A stretch of DNA of 64,000 nucleotides, from the NCBI GenBank assembly GCA_023251155.1, contig JAHEZH010000002.1, forward strand, positions 1 through 64,000, given 5' to 3'. Source of the DNA: Flammeovirgaceae bacterium. GTDB taxonomy: Bacteria; Bacteroidota; Bacteroidia; Cytophagales; Cyclobacteriaceae. Position numbers and translations under genes: made by a program. A model generated the notes under the pieces. That model ran no database searches. It was given only the letters and a program-made list of their open reading frames with translations, and was not told the origin of the DNA. How positions within the stretch are numbered: the stretch's first letter is position 1; each line of letters starts with the position of its first letter. Below are positions 17,971 to 25,713 of the stretch, one piece after another.

Positions 17971-18806
17971 TTTGGTTCTCCTATGGTTTTTAATTCCAAT
18001 GAATCTTTTTCATGCTTGCGGTTGCTTCGCACTACATGAACGAAAGCAAGCTTGCTGAAATCCTGCGCCAGCTCTACTTTAATATCCCAGAACAATGCTT
18101 CTTCTTTCAGGTTCACCTCTTTGATGACTCCTACAAAAACACCCTCCGGAAAAACCGCATTATAACCAGAGGTGACCACGGTATCGCCTACGGCAGGAGT
18201 AACGTGGCGCGGTATATATTTAAGGCCCACCACTCTTGGGTCAGAACCCTCCCACTGTACAGTACCAAAATGCTGCGTTCGCTTAATCACACTGGACACC
18301 TGCTCGTCTACATTCAACAACGAAATAAGCACTGCATAATGTTCCGAAACGGATTTTACTTTCCCTATTGCTCCTGCAGGACTGATGACGGCCATGCCGG
18401 GTTCCAGCCCAACATTTTTCCCTTTATTGATGGTGATGTAATTCTTGAAAAGGCTCACCGAGTTGTTTACTACTTTGGCACTGACATAATCGTACCCATT
18501 GCTTACGGGTATGTCTTTTATCTTCATCACCTCCAGTGCATACAGGCTTTGGTTGCGTTGCTCCAGCTTGCCACGAAGAAGCGCATTCTCGGCCGCCAGT
18601 TCATCATTAATGCGGCGTAGTGAAAAATACTCACGCACGCCATGGGAGAACCCGATAATGTTGGCGGCCAGCTGATTCGATGAGTTAAAGAATTTTGTGC
18701 TCTGATACTGGTTGTTTTCTACAACCATCCAGGCACAAAACAATTCAAGTAGTAGAAAAGTGAAGAATGCCCTGCGTTGATAGACAAAGTTGAGCAGCCG
18801 TTCCAT
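17967..18806 (-). CDS. mreC: Rod shape-determining protein MreC
   Basis: A 279-residue bitopic protein: an N-terminal transmembrane helix (about 12-30), a periplasmic coiled coil (RRINDELAAENALLRGKLEQ) and two beta-barrel domains typical of MreC (GLEPGMAVISPAGAIGKV, GDTVVTSGYNAVFPEGVFVG). MreC links cytoplasmic MreB to periplasmic PBP2. It begins directly after the mreB stop with no intervening base. Confidence 0.95.
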   Translation of the reverse strand: MERLLNFVYQRRAFFTFLLLELFCAWMVVENNQYQSTKFFNSSNQLAANIIGFSHGVREYFSLRRINDELAAENALLRGKLEQRNQSLYALEVMKIKDIPVSNGYDYVSAKVVNNSVSLFKNYITINKGKNVGLEPGMAVISPAGAIGKVKSVSEHYAVLISLLNVDEQVSSVIKRTQHFGTVQWEGSDPRVVGLKYIPRHVTPAVGDTVVTSGYNAVFPEGVFVGVIKEVNLKEEALFWDIKVELAQDFSKLAFVHVVRSNRKHEKDSLELKTIGEPK

Positions 18807-19832
18807 CTATGTCATTAACACCTTGCGGTAATGATTCAGATTTTTCAGCGCAGCACCTGTACCACGAACCACGGCACGAAGCGGATCATCCGCCACGTGA
18901 ATGGGCAATTTGGTCTTCAAGGAAAGACGTTTGTCCAGGCCACGAAGCATCGCACCTCCACCGGTGAGGTAAATCCCGCGTTCATAGATATCCGCGGAAA
19001 GTTCAGGAGGTGAAAGCTCCAATGCTTTAAGCACTGCTTCTTCCAGTTTTGAAATTGACTTATCCAAAGCAAAGGCTACTTCGCTATAAGAAATCTTTAT
19101 CGTCTTCGGAATACCCGTCATCAGATCCCGGCCACGGATTTCAAAATCTTCCGGACCGTCATCCAGCTCCGTTAATGCGGAACCCACCTCGATCTTCACC
19201 CGCTCGGCCGTACGCTCACCGATCAGCAGATTGTGCTGTCTGCGCATGTAGTCCAGAATATCTCTGTTAAATGTATCCCCTGCAATGCGAATGGACTGAT
19301 CACACACAATACCCGACAAGGCAATTACTGCGATATCGGTAGTACCACCACCAATATCCACAATCATATTACCGATCGGTTGTTCAATATCGATTCCTAT
19401 ACCGATAGCCGCAGCAATCGGCTCATGAATCATGTACACTTCTTTCGCATTGGCATGCTCGGCCGAGTCACGCACGGCACGTTTTTCTACTTCGGTAATT
19501 GCCGACGGAATACAGATTACCATACGCAATGACGGTGGAAACAAACGCTTGCCGGTATCAATCATCTTGATCAACCCGCGGATCATCATCTCGGCAGCAT
19601 GGAAGTCGGCAATCACCCCTTCTTTGAGTGGTCGGATCGTTTTTATATTTTCATGTGTCTTCTCATGCATCTGCATGGCTTCACGACCAATCGCCAGCAC
19701 CTTACCTGTGGTTTTGTCAAGCGCAATAATCGAAGGCTCGTCGACGACTACCTTGTCTTTATGGATGATGAGTGTATTGGCTGTGCCCAGATCTATAGCA
19801 ACATCGCTGGTAAAGAAATCAAAAAATGCCAT
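18807..19832 (-). CDS. mreB: Rod shape-determining actin homologue MreB
   Basis: A 341-residue actin-like ATPase that forms membrane-associated filaments guiding elongation. The phosphate-1 loop AIDLGTANTLI, the phosphate-2 DIGGGTTDIAV and the adenosine motif YLTGGGAMLRGL are clear. First of the tightly packed mre genes, 118 bp downstream of purH. A strong Shine-Dalgarno AGGAGG precedes it, unlike nearly all other genes here. Confidence 0.97.
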   Translation of the reverse strand: MAFFDFFTSDVAIDLGTANTLIIHKDKVVVDEPSIIALDKTTGKVLAIGREAMQMHEKTHENIKTIRPLKEGVIADFHAAEMMIRGLIKMIDTGKRLFPPSLRMVICIPSAITEVEKRAVRDSAEHANAKEVYMIHEPIAAAIGIGIDIEQPIGNMIVDIGGGTTDIAVIALSGIVCDQSIRIAGDTFNRDILDYMRRQHNLLIGERTAERVKIEVGSALTELDDGPEDFEIRGRDLMTGIPKTIKISYSEVAFALDKSISKLEEAVLKALELSPPELSADIYERGIYLTGGGAMLRGLDKRLSLKTKLPIHVADDPLRAVVRGTGAALKNLNHYRKVLMT

Positions 19833-19841
19833 TCGGTGAGT

Positions 19842-19847
19842 CCTCCT
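19842..19847 (-). promoter_or_regulatory. Strong Shine-Dalgarno (AGGAGG) for mreB
   Basis: AGGAGG on the minus strand, 9 nt before the mreB ATG. Canonical SD sequences are rare in Bacteroidota and I see hardly any others in this window, so this one may mark high or specially controlled MreB translation. A near-consensus -7 box (TAATTTCG) also lies upstream in the purH-mreB gap. Confidence 0.5.
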
Positions 19848-19950
19848 CTAAGATGGTTTAAAAGTTGGTTCGAAATTACAGAAATAATCGGGTGAATTTT
19901 TAATGAAAGCACCCTAAAAACTTACACGCCAACAATAATTAAAAATCAGC

Positions 19951-21477
19951 TCAATGCTTGAAGTGCCTGAAGCCGGTGAAGACCATCGCCATATGATGCT
20001 GGTCACAGAAGTCAACCGAATCCTGGTCTTTAATAGAACCTCCGGGTTGAATGACAGCCTTGATCCCTTGTTGATGAGCAATCTCCACACAATCGGGGAA
20101 AGGGAAGAACGCATCGGATGCCATCACGGCTCCCTTCAGACTGAAGTTGAATGCCGCTGCCTTTTCAATGGCTTGCTTCAGTGCATCAACACGACTGGTT
20201 TGTCCTACTCCACTTGCTAATAATTGTCCGTCCACAGCAAGAATGATGGTATTCGACTTCGTATGCTTACAAATCTTACTTGCAAACAACAGTGCCTTCA
20301 CCTCTGAATCAGTGGGGGCTACTTTGGTTACTACCTTCAGGTCTTCTTTGCTGTCTGTCTTCCAGTCTACCTCCTGTTCGATCACACCATTCAGCAATGT
20401 TTTCATCTGCCTGGTCAGTTTTATCTGCTGCTTTTGCTTCAGCAGGATTCTGTTCTTTTTCGATTTGAGTAACTCCAGTGCATCCAGCGTATAGTCCGGT
20501 GCGATCAATATTTCAAAAAACAATTTGTTGATTTCTTCGGCCGCAGTCAGATCGATGGTTTTATTCGAAGCAAGTACTCCGCCAAAAGCCGAAGTAGTAT
20601 CCGCAGCAAAGGCTTTGAGGTAGGCTTCTTTTACTGACGGTGCAGTAGCGACACCACAGGCATTTGTATGCTTGATGATCACGAATGCATTTTCTCCCTC
20701 AAACTCTTTGACCAGATTAACGGCCGCATCTACATCCACCAGATTGTTAAATGAAAGTTCTTTACCATTGAGCTGATCAAACAATCCATCCAGATCACCA
20801 AAAAACACCCCTTTCTGGTGAGGGTTTTCACCATAGCGCAACGTTTTACCCTTTTGCACACTTGATTTAAAACTTGGAATGTTCTGTTCCTGATTGAAGT
20901 AATTAAAGATGGCTCCGTCATAATGTGAAGTCACATCAAAAGCCAGGGCGGCAAAGCGTTTACGATCGGCAAGATCGGTAGTGCATTTCTTTTCTTTTAG
21001 CAACTCAACGACTTCTGCATACTGATCGCGCGAAGAAACAATCAACACATCGTTCAGGTTCTTTGCCGCTCCGCGGATCAAAGAAATCCCACCGATGTCA
21101 ATTTTCTCTATAATATCTTCCTCACTTCCGCCTTTAGCTACTGTTTCTTCGAATGGATACAGGTCAACAATGACTAAATCGATCGGAGCGATTTTGTAGT
21201 CCTTGGCCTGGTTCACATCACCTTTATCTTCTCTTCGATAGAGGATGCCACCAAAGATGGCGGGGTGCAGTGTCTTCACACGGCCTCCGAAAATAGAAGG
21301 GTAACCGGTTAACTGTTCTACGGGAGTAACTCCATACCCCAGGTTCTCAATAAACTCCTGCGTACCTCCGGTCGAAACGAATTCCACACCGGCACCTGCC
21401 AAAGCATGTATAATCGGATCAAGATTATCTTTGTAATAGACAGAAATGAGTGCGCGGGAAATTTTCTTTGATGACAT
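19951..21477 (-). CDS. purH: Bifunctional AICAR transformylase / IMP cyclohydrolase
   Basis: A 508-residue PurH catalysing the last two steps of IMP synthesis. The N-terminal cyclohydrolase (MGS-like) domain shows ALISVYYKD, STGGTQEFI and GRVKTLHP; the C-terminal transformylase domain has the catalytic KHTNACGVA and TSAFGGVLASN. Full length for the family. A perfect -7 box lies 24 nt upstream of the ATG. It heads the block with mreB, a common arrangement in this phylum. Confidence 0.97.
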   Translation of the reverse strand: MSSKKISRALISVYYKDNLDPIIHALAGAGVEFVSTGGTQEFIENLGYGVTPVEQLTGYPSIFGGRVKTLHPAIFGGILYRREDKGDVNQAKDYKIAPIDLVIVDLYPFEETVAKGGSEEDIIEKIDIGGISLIRGAAKNLNDVLIVSSRDQYAEVVELLKEKKCTTDLADRKRFAALAFDVTSHYDGAIFNYFNQEQNIPSFKSSVQKGKTLRYGENPHQKGVFFGDLDGLFDQLNGKELSFNNLVDVDAAVNLVKEFEGENAFVIIKHTNACGVATAPSVKEAYLKAFAADTTSAFGGVLASNKTIDLTAAEEINKLFFEILIAPDYTLDALELLKSKKNRILLKQKQQIKLTRQMKTLLNGVIEQEVDWKTDSKEDLKVVTKVAPTDSEVKALLFASKICKHTKSNTIILAVDGQLLASGVGQTSRVDALKQAIEKAAAFNFSLKGAVMASDAFFPFPDCVEIAHQQGIKAVIQPGGSIKDQDSVDFCDQHHMAMVFTGFRHFKH

Positions 21478-21500
21478 GCTTCAGTAGATTTTTGAAGCTG

Positions 21501-21508
21501 CAAAAGTA
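21501..21508 (-). promoter_or_regulatory. Promoter -7 box (TACTTTTG) for purH
   Basis: Exact TAnnTTTG on the minus strand; the predicted transcript start near 21497 gives a ~20-nt leader before ATG 21477. May also drive the mre genes by read-through. Confidence 0.6.
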
Positions 21509-21524
21509 ATGTTTTGATTGACAG

Positions 21525-21550
21525 AATTACGAAGTGCTATTTACGAATTT
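21525..21550. repeat. Short intergenic repeat (AATTACGAAGT type)
   Basis: Contains AATTACGAAGTGC and TTTACGAATTT. The same core AATTACGAAGTAC is found in the opposite orientation at 44005-44033. It abuts the stop codon of the omega-amidase gene (21549-21551). Confidence 0.5.
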
Positions 21551-22379
21551 AGCTTAATCCGCCAAGATCACGCTCTTCGTATTCTTCACTCTCGATCGTA
21601 AAATCATCGGCATCCAAAAATGCAGGGAAGCGATCGCGGTAAGCCTGCAGTGAGTTTGCACTCAACTCGATTGTTTTAATCACCTCTTCGCCATCCACCG
21701 TAAATATGGATTCACCCTTTGGTGAGATGATCGATGAATTCCCGCTGTGCTCCACACCGGTATCGTCAAGCCCTACGCGATTGACGCCTACTACATAACT
21801 CAGGTTTTCGATAGCACGTGCTTTTAATAACGTCTCCCATGCATTGGCGCGCACCTGCGGCCAGTTGGCTACATATACTAGCAAATCGTAAGAAGGCTTC
21901 TTTAATGATGCATTCCAACGGTTGCGGCTCCAAACGGGGAAACGCAGGTCATAACAGATCAGCGGACAGATTCGCCATCCTTTCCAGTGACCAATCAATA
22001 AACTTTCACCCGGAGAATACACCTGGTGCTCCTCCGCCATACGGAAAAGGTGACGCTTATCGTAGGTTTTGAAATTGCCTCCCGGCTCCATCCAGAGCAG
22101 GCGGTTATAAAAACGGTCGTGTACGTTGGCAATGAAGCTTCCTAAAATAAGCGCTCCGGTCTGGTCAGCCATTTGCCTCATCCACTTAAAAGTGCGCATG
22201 TTCATCATTTCACCCAGTTTTTTCGCGTTCATTGAAAAACCGGTGGTGAACATTTCGGGTAACACAATCACATCGGTAGAGCCTATCTGCCATATTTTTT
22301 CTTCAAACATGGCCAAATTGGCACCTATATTCTCCCAGTGGAGATCAGATTGTATGATAGTGATTTTGAGATCCTGCAT
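21549..22379 (-). CDS. Omega-amidase / Nit2-type carbon-nitrogen hydrolase
   Basis: A 276-residue nitrilase-superfamily amidase. The catalytic Glu-Lys-Cys triad is visible in VLPEMFTTGFSM, YDKRHLF and PLICYDLRFP. The close resemblance to YafV/Nit2 suggests hydrolysis of alpha-ketoglutaramate (or ketosuccinamate) to the keto acid and ammonia. The gene order supports this: 73 nt upstream on the same strand is a class-I aminotransferase of the methionine/glutamine type, whose glutamine-dependent reaction produces alpha-ketoglutaramate. The start is ATG 22379; a longer in-frame start at 22508 would overlap the aminotransferase gene and gives an unrelated leader. Confidence 0.88.
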   Translation of the reverse strand: MQDLKITIIQSDLHWENIGANLAMFEEKIWQIGSTDVIVLPEMFTTGFSMNAKKLGEMMNMRTFKWMRQMADQTGALILGSFIANVHDRFYNRLLWMEPGGNFKTYDKRHLFRMAEEHQVYSPGESLLIGHWKGWRICPLICYDLRFPVWSRNRWNASLKKPSYDLLVYVANWPQVRANAWETLLKARAIENLSYVVGVNRVGLDDTGVEHSGNSSIISPKGESIFTVDGEEVIKTIELSANSLQAYRDRFPAFLDADDFTIESEEYEERDLGGLS

Positions 22380-22452
22380 CGTAGTGTAATGCGAACTGCA
22401 AAGAAAACAATACCAGCTTAAAAACTGAACCCTTTTGTTAAATAAAATCGAA

Positions 22453-23595
22453 TTAGATTTTTCGAAGGATCCGGCAAGCTGCCTCGATGGTCGCCTCTTT
22501 CTTGGCAAAACAGAAGCGCAGGAGCTGGTGATCGGTATGATCTTTATAAAAAACAGATACAGGTATGGATGCCAGTTTGTGTACCTGGGTCATCCATTCC
22601 GCCATTTCCCGGTCAGGCTTACCGGAAATAGTTCTGTACGACAGTAATTGAAAATAACTTCCGTGGCAGGCAAGCGGCTCAAACGAAGAACCGCTGATCT
22701 GATCCAAAAAGAAATCACGCTTACGCTGATAAAACGGGCCAAGGTTCAGATAATGCTCCGGGGTATTCATGTATTCGGCCAGTGCCAGCTGCACCGGTGT
22801 ATTGACACTAAAAGTAATAAACTGGTGTGCCTTACGGATTTCATTGGTAAGATGTGGCGGAGCTACGGTGTAGCCTACCTTCCAGCCAGTGGCGTGAAAT
22901 GTTTTGCCAAATGAAAATGCCGCCACACTATGTTGTGATAAAGCCGGATAGCGAAGCACACTTTGGTGGGCAATGTCATCAAAGATGATCCGCTCATATA
23001 CTTCGTCGCTCAACACAATAAGTCCGTGTTTCAGCACGATCTCTTCCAATAATTTCAGATCGTTTTCACTCAACACCGATCCGGTAGGATTGTGCGGAGT
23101 ATTGATCATGATCATTTTTGTTTTTGAAGTGACCGATGACCGTACTTCATCCCAGTCAATGGAAAAGGTGGGCGCTTTTAAATTGAGATGCACCGGTACA
23201 CCTCCGTTCAATCGGATAGCAGGATCATACGAATCGTACGATGGATCGAACAGAATCACTTCATCACCCGCCTGAACCAATGCGGCTATCGTTGAGTAAA
23301 GCGCTTCGGTTCCTCCGGCGGTAATGATAATTTCTGTTTCTGCATCTGTGGGCCGGTGATAGGTTTTGTTAACCACCTCTGCGATCACCTGCCGCAGCGC
23401 AGGTACACCCGGCATAGGTGCATACTGATTATTACCCGCCTTCAGATTAGCATAAATCAGCTCAATGATCTTCTCATCCACCGGAAAATCAGGAAAGCCC
23501 TGTGACAGGTTGATTGCTCCATACTCCAAAGCCATCTTCGACATGATGGTAAAGATGGAGGTACCAACTTCAGGAAGACGAGAGGGGAAATTCAA
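22453..23595 (-). CDS. Class I/II aminotransferase (methionine / glutamine transaminase type)
   Basis: A 380-residue PLP enzyme. The PLP lysine is in SFGKTFHATGWKVGY; the motifs INTPHNPTGSVL and VLSDEVYERIIFD are intact. It most resembles YbdL and kynurenine/glutamine transaminase K, which transaminate methionine, aromatic amino acids or kynurenine using glutamine or 2-oxo acids. Paired with the omega-amidase it can form the glutaminase II/methionine-salvage module. The only plausible start is TTG 23595, and this codon lies inside a TTTGAATTTCC-type direct repeat. Confidence 0.88.
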   Translation of the reverse strand: MNFPSRLPEVGTSIFTIMSKMALEYGAINLSQGFPDFPVDEKIIELIYANLKAGNNQYAPMPGVPALRQVIAEVVNKTYHRPTDAETEIIITAGGTEALYSTIAALVQAGDEVILFDPSYDSYDPAIRLNGGVPVHLNLKAPTFSIDWDEVRSSVTSKTKMIMINTPHNPTGSVLSENDLKLLEEIVLKHGLIVLSDEVYERIIFDDIAHQSVLRYPALSQHSVAAFSFGKTFHATGWKVGYTVAPPHLTNEIRKAHQFITFSVNTPVQLALAEYMNTPEHYLNLGPFYQRKRDFFLDQISGSSFEPLACHGSYFQLLSYRTISGKPDREMAEWMTQVHKLASIPVSVFYKDHTDHQLLRFCFAKKEATIEAACRILRKI

Positions 23596-23613
23596 AATCG
23601 GAAATTCAAAATC
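23587..23613. repeat. 13-bp tandem direct repeat overlapping a gene start
   Basis: GAAATTCAAAATC occurs exactly twice (23587-23599 and 23601-23613), separated by one G, and a partial third copy follows. On the minus strand the first unit supplies the TTG start codon of the aminotransferase. The same words recur in the palindrome at 32751-32775. Confidence 0.65.
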
Positions 23614-23620
23614 AATTCAC

Positions 23621-24175
23621 CTATTTCTTAGCAGCAATAATACGATACTCCGTATCCACATCGCCTTTGCTGATGTCATTCAGTTTGCCTTTGAGCATAC
23701 GTTTCTTCAGTGGCGACAGGTAATCAATGAATAGTTTGCCTTCGATATGATCATATTCATGCTGAATGATCCGCGCCTTCATGCCATCGTACTCTTCTTC
23801 TTTCAGATTCCACTCTTCATCATAGTAGCGGATCTTCAGTTTTTCCGGGCGTGAAACACTTTCCCTGATATTGGGTATGCTCAGGCATCCTTCTTCAAAC
23901 TCCCACTCCTCGCCATGCTCTTCCAGCACGGTGGGGTTGATGAATGCTTTTTTGAAGGTGCTCATATCCTCTTCCTCATCGTTCAGCGAAGTGCCGTCTA
24001 CAATAAACAAACGAATGGCTTTGCCAATCTGCGGTGCGGCCAAGCCAATGCCATTGGCAGCATGCATGGTTTCAAACATATCCTGAATTAACGGCTTTAG
24101 GTCAGTATCCTTCTTCAACTCTTCTGCACGCTTGCGCAAAACAGGATCTCCATACATCACAATGGGGAAAATCAT
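23621..24175 (-). CDS. def: Peptide deformylase
   Basis: A 184-residue metalloenzyme removing the formyl group from nascent proteins. The three motifs are present: GIGLAAPQIG, EEGCLSIP and the metal-binding HEYDH. ATG 24175 gives the usual N-terminus (MIFPIVMYGDPVLRKR) and lies 18 nt behind a perfect promoter box; an upstream in-frame start would pass through that box. ruvX lies upstream on the same strand. Confidence 0.96.
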   Translation of the reverse strand: MIFPIVMYGDPVLRKRAEELKKDTDLKPLIQDMFETMHAANGIGLAAPQIGKAIRLFIVDGTSLNDEEEDMSTFKKAFINPTVLEEHGEEWEFEEGCLSIPNIRESVSRPEKLKIRYYDEEWNLKEEEYDGMKARIIQHEYDHIEGKLFIDYLSPLKKRMLKGKLNDISKGDVDTEYRIIAAKK

Positions 24176-24196
24176 AGCTCTGAGAAAATTATCAGG

Positions 24197-24204
24197 CAAA
24201 AGTA
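24197..24204 (-). promoter_or_regulatory. Promoter -7 box (TACTTTTG) for def
   Basis: Exact TAnnTTTG on the minus strand, predicted start near 24193, leader ~18 nt. It lies between ruvX and def, so def can be transcribed independently. Confidence 0.55.
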
Positions 24205-24256
24205 AAACTTTGATTCCGGATTTGAACACCACCTTCCGGCAAACGGCTACTTCTAA

Positions 24257-24670
24257 TTATTTTTTAGTGAGCATATAGTCCTGCAAAATAATCGTGGCGC
24301 TGATCTTGTCCACATTACCCTTCACCTGGCGATCTTTTTTCTTCATTCCTCCTGCTATCATGGTTTGCAACGCAATGCTGCTGGTGAATCGCTCATCGAC
24401 CAGCGTTAAAGGCTTATCCGGGAAACTGATTCTTAATTGCTCTGCCAGTTGGTTCACAAAGGGAGTCATGTCCGTATCGGTATTATTCAGCCGTTTGGGC
24501 AACCCCAACACCAACTCATCGACAGGTTCTTTCTGAAAATAGGCCTTCAGGAAGGGAATGAGTTTGGCACTTTCAACCGTCTCCAGCGCGGTGGCAATAA
24601 TGCGCATCGGATCAGTTACCGCAATACCGGTGCGTTTCAGTCCATAATCGATTGAGAGAATTCTACCCAT
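24257..24670 (-). CDS. ruvX: Putative pre-16S rRNA nuclease YqgF/RuvX
   Basis: A 137-residue RNase H-fold protein of the YqgF family (16S rRNA 5'-end maturation; formerly Holliday junction resolvase-like). Acidic residues are in SIDYGLKRTGIAVTD, LGLPKRLNN and VDERFTSS. Full length for the family. Followed by def. Confidence 0.93.
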   Translation of the reverse strand: MGRILSIDYGLKRTGIAVTDPMRIIATALETVESAKLIPFLKAYFQKEPVDELVLGLPKRLNNTDTDMTPFVNQLAEQLRISFPDKPLTLVDERFTSSIALQTMIAGGMKKKDRQVKGNVDKISATIILQDYMLTKK

Positions 24671-24754
24671 TCAGAAATTTTACGATTGTGTTTCTTACGT
24701 AATGGACCTTTTGAAAGGTCGTGATCCGCACCTGGCAAATGGCGCATTCAACAT

Positions 24755-25501
24755 TCAATTGTATCTCACTTTTTCGAGCAATGCTTGCTTTACTTCATTC
24801 TCTAATGCCATTGCTTTGGGATAAAGAATATCATCTTCGATGCGCGCATGAACCTGCAGGCTTTTTTCAAATGCGGCCAGCTCAGAGTAGATCACTTTTA
24901 CATGAAGAGGCGCGTCGGCAGTCAGGTAATAATCCTTAGTAATTCTGCGGATACCTTCCATTTCATCATCGTGCTTTTCGTGCTCCGCGGCAAAGTGCTG
25001 CAACGAACTTTTCTCCATCATATAATAGAGTCGGGCGGCATTCATTTTTCCCCTGGAGGCACGCTGTAATACTTTGATGTATTTAAAGAGAGTATCCTCT
25101 TCCTCATAGATGTGATGGATAAAGTCTTCCAGGAAAAGAGGAAACACCGTTTTCAAATCTTTAGCCACCTGCTCATAATCCGGATGATCAGGGATAAAAC
25201 TATCCACCAGCCGGCCAATGTAGGGCAATTTGTGCTTCACAAACAGAAAGTGAGCATGCTTGAGGTACTCGATAATAAGATCGATGGGGTACGATACCAG
25301 TGGAAGATCGGCTTCAGGGAAATTTTCGTTCGGTGATTCCAGGCCCTTTATAACCTGATCTACTTTCAACCCCTTCTCCTTACACACCTGCTCCAGTGTG
25401 TACTCCGAATACTCGTAGAACTTGATGCCAAAATAAAATAACACATAAGCGCGGACCTTGTCCTGATCTACCAACTCCCCTATTCGCCTGTTTCTTAACA
25501 T
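24755..25501 (-). CDS. Hemerythrin-like domain protein (RIC/ScdA-related)
   Basis: A 248-residue protein. Residues ~1-55 look like a DUF542-type helical domain (IGELVDQ, LEQVCKEKGLKVDQVI) but without the adjacent cysteine pair that this domain has in ScdA/YtfE. Residues ~75-240 are a four-helix hemerythrin domain with the iron ligands in HAHFLFVKH, HHIYEEED, HEKHDDE and HARIEDDILYP. By analogy it could act in repair of Fe-S or di-iron centres after nitrosative or oxidative stress, or in O2 sensing; this is inference. Near-consensus -7 box just upstream. Confidence 0.85.
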   Translation of the reverse strand: MLRNRRIGELVDQDKVRAYVLFYFGIKFYEYSEYTLEQVCKEKGLKVDQVIKGLESPNENFPEADLPLVSYPIDLIIEYLKHAHFLFVKHKLPYIGRLVDSFIPDHPDYEQVAKDLKTVFPLFLEDFIHHIYEEEDTLFKYIKVLQRASRGKMNAARLYYMMEKSSLQHFAAEHEKHDDEMEGIRRITKDYYLTADAPLHVKVIYSELAAFEKSLQVHARIEDDILYPKAMALENEVKQALLEKVRYN

Positions 25502-25521
25502 TTTGCTTCCTGTGTAATGGG

Positions 25522-25529
25522 TAAATATA
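25522..25529 (-). promoter_or_regulatory. Promoter -7 box (TATATTTA) for the hemerythrin-like gene
   Basis: One mismatch to TAnnTTTG on the minus strand, predicted start near 25518, leader about 17 nt before ATG 25501. Confidence 0.4.
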
Positions 25530-25713
25530 CTAAAACCCCTGTGAATGAGTGACGAGAAAAATCATTGGTTTTTCGGATCTTTTTAGCTTACGCGCCAGAT
25601 GCCTTAAAATTGTTTCCTGTTCCTTGACGTCTATTTCTAAAACTTTAAACGAAAAATCAGGGTTAACCATTATTTTGGAGCCTCGTTAAAACAGAACAAT
25701 CCGAATTTGAACT

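Noticed and set aside
22380-22508. 43-residue N-terminal extension of the omega-amidase
   Set aside because: It overlaps the aminotransferase gene and has no family resemblance; ATG 22379 starts the normal nitrilase fold.
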